Source: Anaspis maculata (taxonomy: Eukaryota > Arthropoda > Insecta > Coleoptera > Scraptiidae). From it: DNA of 64,000 nt. A program made the translations under genes and the position numbers. Location of the stretch: positions 51,322,171-51,386,170 of the forward strand of contig OX421961.1 of the NCBI GenBank assembly GCA_949128115.1, written 5' to 3'. The notes below the pieces were generated by a model, which saw nothing but the letters and a program-made list of their open reading frames with translations, was not told the origin of the DNA and did not search any database. Below are positions 56,600-64,000 of this stretch, in pieces. Numbering within the stretch: the first letter of the stretch is position 1; each line of letters begins with the position of its first letter.

Positions 56600-58110
56600 T
56601 CAGCGCTTCGGAGTTAAGACAAACATTCGGTGTGGTGTGTGCGATGCAGTTCCGCTGACGTCTTGCAACTGCATGAAATGATTTCGTGCCAAGCTTTCTT
56701 TGGTGATGGCCCATCAGCTAGTCCATTGGATTTAAGATGAAAAAAAAATCCATTTCTTGATAAGAAAAAGCTTCACATGTTAGGTAGCAGGTAGTTTTTT
56801 CACCTGTCATCGGGATTTACTGTCTTTTGCCGTCCAAAATTAGAAAGATCCGGTGGGGTGCAGTTTTAAACTGAAACTCTGAGCCCATATATGCCCTGCT
56901 TGAAGATCGTAGAGACGTGAAGCATTTTGAGTGAGAGGAATAATTTCTATATTTCGTCCCTTCTGAGATAAAAAGACGGAAACGAGAAACATCAACTTCT
57001 TTGTCTTTTGAGCATCTGTCATACACGAGGTCACGAGGATAACAAATTTCTCAAGCGCAGGCATAGCTTGATCTGCCTCTTCTACTAATAATGTATTTGA
57101 CAAATTGTGAAAAACTCCATCGACAAAAGGCTTTTCCCCAAGCACTAAAGGTCGTACGTTTGCCTTTGGTCCTGAAACTCAAAGTTATATAGCTCCAAGT
57201 AAAGGCATGAAAAAACAGGCCGAAGCATTCATCTGATCCTACAACTTGCTGAATCAAAGCTACATCAAGCACACGATAGGGTTTTTTCACCACCAAAGCA
57301 ATCCTCAGACTTTAGACCCTCGTAGAGTCCAAAAACGCTGTTGCCAGAACGACCACATCCATATCTACTGTGCGGATGATGATGATTAGCTTCAAGCCTC
57401 CAGCAGAGCACATTCGTCTGCGCATGAAGTATCATTCCAATACCATAATTTGCTTCTTCGTGATAACAGGGCATAAAGTTATTCAGATTCGCTGGAATAG
57501 AACAGAGTAGGTACTTAAGTACTGCATCATTTTGTGTAGCAACAACTTCTTCTGGGTAAGTCTCTGGTGCCAATTAGATCACTCAGGGATCAGAACATCT
57601 CCCGTTTATTGTCATCGTCCATCCCTAAGAAACTCTGCCCAGTTCTTGGGTAGGGTATGTATCACTTTTACTGCTTCAATTCCATGTCTGGCGTCGGTTT
57701 TCCCTTTCGCAAGTAAAATGCAGCTTTCAGTCAATCCTGATGATATTTATCAAACGCTACGCCAATGCGCCGAATTGTTCCAACAAACTGACTGGCTACC
57801 TGCTACGTAGGCGACAAATCTTGTCCCGTACGCACTGAATTTTCAGCCCAGCTGCAGCACCATCGATTATAATAACATTTCGGCAGTAGAAGACAGAGAA
57901 TCTTTGGAAGAATTTTCTTCTCTTGGAAAACTCCAAAAGATTGAATTTTTTACAAAAACAAAGTTTACCAATACCTATCTGATAGAGCTGGTGGGAAAGG
58001 CTGGTTCCTGTGACGGAGAAAATCTCCCTAATTACCTTTACGCACTTGGTCAGAGACATAATTATGCAACTTCAAAAAGAAGTTCCCTTCTTTGCGCCTC
58101 CAGAGACGCA
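56600..58110 (-). pseudogene. Element D protein relic: FEN/XPG-like motif series plus decayed C-terminal cysteine region
   Basis: Broken by stops and frameshifts, but ordered fragments are readable on the minus strand. They are IIIDGAAAG (about 57850-57880), YHEEANYGIGMILHA (about 57423-57470), IIRTVDMDVVVLATAFLD (about 57320-57385), FFHAFTWSYIT...KGKRTTFSAW (about 57130-57220), and ALEKFVILV...KGRNIEIIPLTQNA...QAGHIWAQS (about 56870-57060). Near 56650 an ISCSCK start of a CXC-like cluster follows. From memory, intact relatives read HEEADTR, VDTDVVVL and HA(L/F)TGCDT. DG, EEAD, DxD and GCD parallel the acidic clusters of FEN1/XPG nucleases. In D the GCD is replaced by WSY, so the copy is dead. 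The nuclease reading is an inference. Confidence 0.6.
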
Positions 58111-58254
58111 ACTTGAAGTTTCTGGTGGGATTTGAGGCATTTGACGACTCGATGCTGAACGAGAGAACTTTTTTTTTCAAAGAAAGACTAAATTATTATC
58201 GGGAAAGAATTACCGCACTTCGTTAATAGTCTCAATGGGGAACTATAGGCAAGA

Positions 58255-58435
58255 TGGCCGGAATATTGGTCAAAAAACACAGTTTTGAAAATTATTTTTC
58301 AAAAATTTAAAATTGGAGCTCGTTAAGTTGAAGACCATTCTTGTAGTTTTCAAAAAATCCGAAAGAATTTTCTTCCAGAGAAGAAGGTTACTAGAACTGA
58401 AAGAAAACTGTGTTATTTGACCAATATTCCGGCCA
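58255..58435. mobile_element. Small foldback inside element D
   Basis: TGGCCGGAATATTGGTCAAA.AACACAGTT and its inverse AACTGTGTTATTTGACCAAT..CCGGCCA bound 181 bases. Non-coding. The target duplication is not evident. Confidence 0.7.
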
Positions 58436-58673
58436 ACTTTCGGGGCAGAATAAGTCTCAACGAGTCAAGCCATTTTATGTCTCGCTACCTGAAAAGCGCT
58501 GGGGGACCTTCGGTCAGGCTAATTGCGCTAAGCGCTACCATCACCTTTTATCATTTCATTATTGTGTTCAATGGCCTTTATGATCGGTATTTTTGGAATT
58601 GATCGACTTGTTGGTTATTCTTATTGCAATATTGCCAAAGGTCGCATTGTGTTAGTTTAGTTGACGCAAAAAC

Positions 58674-58809
58674 AATGAGTGACTATTTGGAAAACTTCTT
58701 GGATTTTGAACTCGCGAAGAGAAAAACCCGAGCACGTATTTTCGATGAACTAATCAGTTGTACAACGTCAGATTATGACCCTAGATCACTAATTAGACTT
58801 TCAATCTGA
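58674..58809 (+). other. Short open frame in the right TIR of element D
   Basis: ATG at 58674 opens a frame of 44 codons reading MSDYLENFLDFELAKRKTRAR.., charged and possibly helical, ending TGA. Its inverse in the left TIR is partly conserved (GGGTTTTTCTCTTCGCGAG against the AKRKTRA segment). I do not recognise it. It may be the 5' end of a small protein or an exon, or a chance frame. Confidence 0.25.
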
Positions 58810-59245
58810 ATTATTTTTGAAGATTGTCAGGCAGCTTTTTTAATCTTCTTGAACCAATAAGGTACCAGTGACCATCTGAAAGCTCACTTACTGATCACTT
58901 TGAAAGCTTCAGGACAATCATATTTGAATTCCTCGTCCTCAAAAACATGGGAATCGACACCTCAACAGCTATAATACGTCAATTATCATAAAACTGGTGT
59001 ACAAAAATGGATCAGATATTGGTCGAAGTTGGCGTCGCCTTGGGGGGCCAAATAAGGTCTAACCGGTTGGGGTCTCTATCTAGAAATACTCTTTAGGGTA
59101 CAAATAACAACTTAAAGAAATAAAATTGCTTTTAGCCCATTTTGCACAATTGTTATAGAATTCTACATTAAGCCGCCGGACTAGTATAATTGAGAGTAAT
59201 TGGGCCTGCGACTACAGGACGTTCGGAACATTCGTGATTTGGTAA

Positions 59246-62200
59246 ATGCCGGAGACGAGAAGCATGTCGAAGACAGGAGTCAAAGACGCTTTGGCAAACA
59301 TCATGGCGATGATGCAGCAGCAGAAAAGTCTTCAAGAAGAACAGGAGAAGAAGCGTCTTGAAGAGAAAGAAGAGGACAAGAAGCGACAAGACGAATTAAA
59401 AAAGCTTCTAGAAGAACAGGAAAAGAAACGCATCGTAGAGCGTTTAGAGGACAAGGCGGAACTGAAGAATCTTCTAGAAGGGCAAGAACAGGAATTGAGA
59501 AACCTGCTAGAGGAACAGGAAAGGGAACACCTAGAGGAAAAGGAAGAAATTCTAGCCGTTGTAGAACAACAGACGCGGTATTTCGACGGCAGTGTGAACA
59601 AGTTAGAAGAGAAAATGGCTGCGATGGAAGCCAACATGACGAAGCTGGAGCAAAAGGTTCAGAAAACCGCCGCCAGTGCTGCGATGGTCAGTTCAGCGGG
59701 TGTTCATCGTGTGAAGCTGCCGAACTTCGATGGGAAAAGCCCATGGACTACCTATAAGAGGCAGTTCGATGCCGCTGCCGAAGCAAACGGATGGAGCGAC
59801 GATGAGAGAGCTACAGCTTTAGTCCTGGCTCTCAGAGGTCCAGCGTTGGAGCTGCTCCAGACGATTCCTGAAAGTGAGCAGAAGGACTTTGCCAAGCTGA
59901 CGAGGGTCCTTGAGCTTCGGTATGGGGACAATCATGTGCGGCAGATCCATCAAACCCAGCTGAAGGCCAGAACACAAAAGAGCGGAGAAAGCCTTCAGGA
60001 ATTCGAATCCGAAGTCCTGAGGCTGGTTCACCTGGCCTATCCAGCTCATCCAGCGGATGTTTTGGCCGACATCGCCAAAGAAACTTTCATGGGCGGAATA
60101 AAAGATCCAGAATTGCGTCAGATGGTCATGATCAGCAATCCAGCCAACATCAGCGACGCACTCATCCAAGCTATTCGCATCGCGGCTGCTAAGGATGCTT
60201 CGCGCCCTCATCGTCTTAGGGAGGTGAACTTTGACGAATCCGGAGCATCACATACTTCCGAGAAATCTGTGAAGGAGATGTTTGAGGAACTCAAACAGAA
60301 ACTTCTCAGCGCTATGTCTCGGAACAGACCCCAAGGCGAGCCACGAGCTGGAGGAAGACCGCGTTGCTTCGGCTGTAGAAAACCGGGACATCTGCTTCGG
60401 GACTGCAGACAAAGGTCGAGTTCAAGTGACTGGTCCACACCGGGATGGAGAACTATCAGCCCAGGAAAACTAATTCCAGCTAGCGCTAAGGGGCGCACGC
60501 TGGCTGGCAGTCCTCAATGCCCCAGGAGTTACTCCGTCTCACTGCTGCAGAAGTCACCCAATAGCCTTCTTCTCAGTGGAAAGCTTGACGAGGACAATTG
60601 CGTGTTCGTAATCGATACGGGAGCCACGAAGTCAACCGTTCGACGAGGAATTCTTCGACAGCAACACATTGTGCCACTGAGGGACGGCGCTCGTTTGACT
60701 ACAGCTACCGGAGAGTCTGCTACATTGCACGGAGAAGCTGAAGTAAGCATTCGCTTCGGACGATTTCTTCTGCGAGAAAAGTTCCTGGTCGCTGACATTG
60801 TTGACGACTTCATACTTGGCCTGGACTTGATGGATAAGTACGGATTCATCCTGGATGTTGGACAGCGGACGTTGAAAATCGGGAACGAGGAATTGGCGCT
60901 TAGAACATCCATGAAGGCCGCTGAAGAAATCCGCCTACTTTCGGCTGAAACCGTTCGTGTAGCCGCTAACTCCGAGAAAATCGTGTGGGCAACATTAAGC
61001 GGACAACCTGGAGGACATGTCGCCGGCATTGCTGAACCCGACACAGCTGCCAGCTGCATCATGGCTAAGACATTAATCAACATGGACAAGACAAAAATCC
61101 CGATCAGAGTCATTAACCCGAACAAGACGAGCAAAACAATCAAGGAAGGAGAGACCCTGGGCAAGTGTGAACCCGTAGAGTGGATCTCACGTTGTGAAGA
61201 CATATCGACAAAGGCTGCGACTCCCAAGCTCTTAGAGAAAAAGCTAGTGGAGATGTTCTCGCCTGACTGGAAACATCTGAGTGGCAAGGAGAAGGAGCTT
61301 GCGACGCAATTCATCCAGAAAGAAGCTGCAGCCTTTGCCATGGAAGGTAACCCTACCGGAAGGACCAACGTGATCCAACATCGGATTAACACTGAGAACG
61401 CCGCACCGATCCGACAGGCTCCCCGGCGCCTACCATTGGCGAAGCAAGAAGAGGTGTCGAAGCTCTTGAAAAACATGTTGGATGAAGGCGTGATCGAAGA
61501 ATCGACGAGCCCATGGTCTTCACCGGTTGTTTTGGTCACGAAAAAAGACTGTAGTACACGATTTTGCGTAGACTACCGCAAACTCAATGATGTGACGAAG
61601 AAAGACAGCTATCCACTTCTTCGGATTGACGACACTTTGAGCACGCTGTCTGGATCGAGATGGTTTTCGACGCTTGACCTGAAGAGTGGTTACTGGCAAG
61701 TGGGACTCCACAACGACGACAAAGAGAAGACGGCGTTTTCCGCTGGGAGCGGCCTTTATCAGTTTACTGTGATGCCGTTTGGACTTTGCAACGCACCTGC
61801 CACGTTTGAACGTCTAATGGAGTGCGTCTTGCGAGGTCTTACGTGGGAAACTTGCCTAGTCTACCTCGACGACGTAATGGTCATCGGTCGAACCTTCGAG
61901 GAGCACCTGAAGAATCTCCGGGAGGTAATTCGACGTCTTCGAGGTGCACATTTCAAGCTCAACCCAAAGAAATGCGTGCTCTTCCAGAAGCAAGTCAAAT
62001 TTTTGGGGCATGTTGTGTCGTCCGAAGGAATCGAAACCGATCCAGCGAAATTGGATGCTGTACGAGAATGGCCACGACCGAAAAATCAGCATGAAGTCAG
62101 AAGTTTCTTGGGCTTATGCACCTACTACAGACGATTTGTGGAGAAGTTCGCTGACATTGCTAAGCCCTTGCACAAACTGACTGAAGACCGTGCGCCATTC

Positions 62201-64000
62201 CTGTGGACCAAGGAGTGTGAAAACTCATTCAAGACTCTGAAGATTGCATTGTGCTCGAGTCCTATTCTGGCATACCCTCTTCCTCAAGGACAGTACATCC
62301 TGGACACTGATGCCAGCAACAGCGAAATTGGAGCAGTGCTGTCACAACACCAGCAGGGCCAAGAGCGAGTAGTGGAGTACTACAGCAAGGTGTTGTCCAA
62401 GCCTGAAAGAAACTACTGCGTGACGCGTAGGGAGCTACTGGCCATAGTGAAAGCTGTCGATCACTTTCACCAGTATCTGTATGGCCGGAAATTTTTGGTG
62501 AGGACCGACCACGCTGCCTTGAAATGGCTACTGCAGTTGAAGGATCCCGAGGGACAGTTGGCACGGTGGATCGAGAAACTGCAACAATATGACTTCAAAG
62601 TCCAACACCGCCCTGGAAGAAGTCATGGCAACGCGGATGCTCTTTCTCGAAGACCATGCAACGAAGACTGTAAGCACTGCAAGAGGGTAGACCAGCAGAA
62701 TGGGAACGTCGAAGTCAAGGCTATCGTTTTCGACACCCCGAGAAATTGGACTACGGCTGAGCTCAAGAAGGAGCAGCGTGAGGACCCAGCCATCGGTACG
62801 CTAGCTGAAAGGAAAGAACTTGGCCAGGACAGACCGGAATGGGCCGAGATATCTGGTGAAGGGCCCGAATTCAAGGCTCTTTGGGCTCAGTGGAATTCTC
62901 TGAGGATAGAGAATGGGCTGCTGAAGAGAGTCTGGGAGAGTCCTGATGGAAAAAAGGAGATGGTTCAACTGGTGCTTCCCAAGAAGAGAGTGAGAGAGGT
63001 CCTGAAGGAGATGCACGATGGCGTCACTGGAGGGCACCTTGGTGTGAACAAGACGTTGGCCAAGGTGCGCGAGCGGTTCTACTGGGTGAACTGCCGGAAC
63101 GACGTGGAAACATGGTGTCGCCAGTGCGAGGTTTGTGCGGCCAGCAAAGGACCAAGAACTCGCAGCCGAGGGGAGCTGAAGACGTACAATGTTGGAGCGC
63201 CTTTTGAACGCATCGCGATCGATGTGGCTGGCCCGTTCCCGACAACGGAAGATGGCAACAAATACATCCTGGTTGCCATGGACTACTTCAGCAAGTGGCC
63301 GGAAGCGTACGCCCTGCCCAACCAAGAGGCTTCTACAGTAGCAAGGGTGCTGGTGGACAATCTGATAAGCCGCTTCGGAGTACCTCTGGAGCTACACTCA
63401 GACCAAGGACGAAACTTCGAGTCCAACGTGTTCCAAGGTATCTGTACTCTACTCGGAATACAGAAGACCAGGACGACGCCCCTTCACCCACGGTCCGACG
63501 GAATGGTTGAACGGTTCAACCGGACGATGGAGCAGCACCTGTCAAACGTCGTCGACGAGCATCAGCGAGACTGGGATCGTCATCTGCCGATTTTCCTGAT
63601 GGCGTATCGCGCTGCCATTCACGACACCACAGGGGAAACACCAGCACGTGTTCTTTTTGGCCGAGAGCTTCGCCTCCCCTGCGATTTGCAATTTGGCACG
63701 CCGGAGAATGATCCAAAAGACATCCCCGGATACGTCGACGACCTGAGGCAAAGAATGTGTGACATCCACGAGTTGATTCGAAACCGGATTCGAATCGCGA
63801 CCGACCGAATGAAGACCCGTTACGACTTGAAGGCGAACTCCACGGGATTTCAGGCTGGTGACCTGGTCTGGTTGTACAATCCTCAACGCAAGAAGGGAAG
63901 GTCTCCGAAGTTGCATCCGTCGTGGGAAGGACCGTACACGGTAGTCAAGAGGATCAATGACGTCGTGTACAGAATCCAGCGAGCCCCGAGAGCCAAGATG
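59246..64000 (+). CDS. Ty3/gypsy Gag-Pol polyprotein, uninterrupted, 3' end beyond the window
   Basis: One frame of 1585 codons without a stop. ATG at 59246 is the first in frame after the leader; a second lies at 59264. In order: a charged Q/E/K/R coiled coil (about 27-150); a capsid-like region starting VKLPNFDGKSPW (about 158-330); a zinc knuckle CFGCRKPGHLLRDC (374-387); an aspartic protease VIDTGA (D457); RT from about 740 with SPWSSP, DLKSGYWQ and catalytic YLDDV (873-877); RNase H starting DTDAS (D1020/D1022); an integrase zinc finger (H1257, H1264, C1294, C1297); a DD35E core (D1326, D1386, E1422); and a GPY motif (1562-1564). Gag and Pol are in the same frame with no visible stop or shift between them. 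All catalytic residues are present. Function: reverse transcription and integration of the element. Expression is doubtful because a 3.4-kb transposon splits the leader. Confidence 0.96.
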   Translation, partial: MPETRSMSKTGVKDALANIMAMMQQQKSLQEEQEKKRLEEKEEDKKRQDELKKLLEEQEKKRIVERLEDKAELKNLLEGQEQELRNLLEEQEREHLEEKEEILAVVEQQTRYFDGSVNKLEEKMAAMEANMTKLEQKVQKTAASAAMVSSAGVHRVKLPNFDGKSPWTTYKRQFDAAAEANGWSDDERATALVLALRGPALELLQTIPESEQKDFAKLTRVLELRYGDNHVRQIHQTQLKARTQKSGESLQEFESEVLRLVHLAYPAHPADVLADIAKETFMGGIKDPELRQMVMISNPANISDALIQAIRIAAAKDASRPHRLREVNFDESGASHTSEKSVKEMFEELKQKLLSAMSRNRPQGEPRAGGRPRCFGCRKPGHLLRDCRQRSSSSDWSTPGWRTISPGKLIPASAKGRTLAGSPQCPRSYSVSLLQKSPNSLLLSGKLDEDNCVFVIDTGATKSTVRRGILRQQHIVPLRDGARLTTATGESATLHGEAEVSIRFGRFLLREKFLVADIVDDFILGLDLMDKYGFILDVGQRTLKIGNEELALRTSMKAAEEIRLLSAETVRVAANSEKIVWATLSGQPGGHVAGIAEPDTAASCIMAKTLINMDKTKIPIRVINPNKTSKTIKEGETLGKCEPVEWISRCEDISTKAATPKLLEKKLVEMFSPDWKHLSGKEKELATQFIQKEAAAFAMEGNPTGRTNVIQHRINTENAAPIRQAPRRLPLAKQEEVSKLLKNMLDEGVIEESTSPWSSPVVLVTKKDCSTRFCVDYRKLNDVTKKDSYPLLRIDDTLSTLSGSRWFSTLDLKSGYWQVGLHNDDKEKTAFSAGSGLYQFTVMPFGLCNAPATFERLMECVLRGLTWETCLVYLDDVMVIGRTFEEHLKNLREVIRRLRGAHFKLNPKKCVLFQKQVKFLGHVVSSEGIETDPAKLDAVREWPRPKNQHEVRSFLGLCTYYRRFVEKFADIAKPLHKLTEDRAPFLWTKECENSFKTLKIALCSSPILAYPLPQGQYILDTDASNSEIGAVLSQHQQGQERVVEYYSKVLSKPERNYCVTRRELLAIVKAVDHFHQYLYGRKFLVRTDHAALKWLLQLKDPEGQLARWIEKLQQYDFKVQHRPGRSHGNADALSRRPCNEDCKHCKRVDQQNGNVEVKAIVFDTPRNWTTAELKKEQREDPAIGTLAERKELGQDRPEWAEISGEGPEFKALWAQWNSLRIENGLLKRVWESPDGKKEMVQLVLPKKRVREVLKEMHDGVTGGHLGVNKTLAKVRERFYWVNCRNDVETWCRQCEVCAASKGPRTRSRGELKTYNVGAPFERIAIDVAGPFPTTEDGNKYILVAMDYFSKWPEAYALPNQEASTVARVLVDNLISRFGVPLELHSDQGRNFESNVFQGICTLLGIQKTRTTPLHPRSDGMVERFNRTMEQHLSNVVDEHQRDWDRHLPIFLMAYRAAIHDTTGETPARVLFGRELRLPCDLQFGTPENDPKDIPGYVDDLRQRMCDIHELIRNRIRIATDRMKTRYDLKANSTGFQAGDLVWLYNPQRKKGRSPKLHPSWEGPYTVVKRINDVVYRIQRAPRAKM

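Larger units (their letters stand above)
55788..59183. mobile_element. Element D: long-TIR transposon nested in the gypsy leader, TSD GTA
   Basis: Starts TAGTCCGGCGGC and ends GCCGCCGGACTA. Flanked by GTA (55785-55787 and 59184-59186). The TIRs are about 520 bases (to about 56310 and from about 58665), diverged but collinear: AACAATTGTGCA.AATGGGCT, GATAGAGACCCCAACCG.TTAG, GCAACGCCAACTTCGA-type and GTGCT.GGGTTTTTCTCTTCGCGAG blocks. The interior encodes, on the minus strand, a decayed protein with nuclease-like motifs related to that of element B. A small foldback (58255-58435) lies inside. Confidence 0.85.
55258..64000 (+). mobile_element. Ty3/gypsy LTR retrotransposon, 5' part, runs off the window
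   Basis: Order: 5' LTR (55258-55767), tRNA primer-binding site (from 55770), a short leader split by DNA transposon D (55788-59183), then one gag-pol frame from 59246 to beyond 64000. The leader resumes as GTATAATTGAGAGTAATTGG and reaches the gag ATG in about 60 bases. Without D the leader would be under 100 bases, a normal length. The 3' LTR lies outside the window, so age cannot be judged from LTR divergence. Confidence 0.95.

Noticed and set aside
60529..61539. 336-codon minus-strand frame and other antisense frames across 59.2-63.9 kb
   Set aside because: They lie opposite an intact gypsy pol frame with complete catalytic motifs and arise from its codon composition.

Overview
The window is a gene-poor, AT-rich stretch of an animal genome. 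The mix of hAT, Tc1/mariner-like and Harbinger-like MITEs, tRNA-derived SINEs, a LINE with a tetranucleotide tail, Ty3/gypsy and TAGGTA-type simple repeats suggests an insect. A hemipteran is possible, but I cannot name the species. I recognise no host protein-coding gene. Nearly everything identifiable is mobile DNA, much of it nested.

The most interesting content is four long-TIR DNA transposons, here called A, C, B and D: 648-5459, 13996-15375, 18691-22985 and 55788-59183. All begin TAGTCC and end GGACTA, all carry TIRs of about 0.5-1 kb, and each has its own 3-bp target duplication (TAT, CAA, CTA, GTA). Apart from the terminal 6-8 bases the TIRs are unrelated, so these look like four families of one superfamily. 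B and D keep remnants of what looks like the same protein on the minus strand: an HEEA / VDMD / HAFT series resembling a FEN/XPG-like nuclease, a GRNIExIP...QAGHIWAQ segment, a WGW block and a terminal tesmin/TSO1-like CXC cysteine domain. The superfamily assignment is open.

Layout. 1-5459: element A, with a large inverted-repeat element nested in its left arm and a 152-bp MITE nested in that. 4481-10265: a 1588-bp block present twice, apparently identical, on either side of a 5'-truncated LINE. This is either an extraordinary target duplication or an assembly artefact. 10.6-24 kb: MITEs, hAT elements, a SINE, and elements C and B, with B itself hit by a 975-bp hAT element and a 747-bp MITE. 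24.4-25.1, 41.2-42.1, 43.2-43.6 and 54.2-54.7 kb: islands that are not obviously repetitive and look CpG-richer, possibly conserved non-coding DNA. 25.6-46.9 kb: dispersed and tandem repeats, a complex family with 118-bp and 268-bp units seen three times, a SINE with 14-bp target duplications, an RT pseudogene and a solo LTR with a 4-bp duplication. 48.6-54 kb: two inverted copies of one TIR element and an unusual element made of reiterated CTAC/GTAG motifs.

55258-64000: the 5' part of a Ty3/gypsy retrotransposon. It has a 510-bp LTR, a primer-binding site, transposon D inserted in the leader, then a single uninterrupted gag-pol frame of at least 1585 codons (coiled coil, zinc knuckle, protease, RT, RNase H, DD35E integrase, GPY motif) that runs off the window. 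The frame is intact, but the leader is disrupted.
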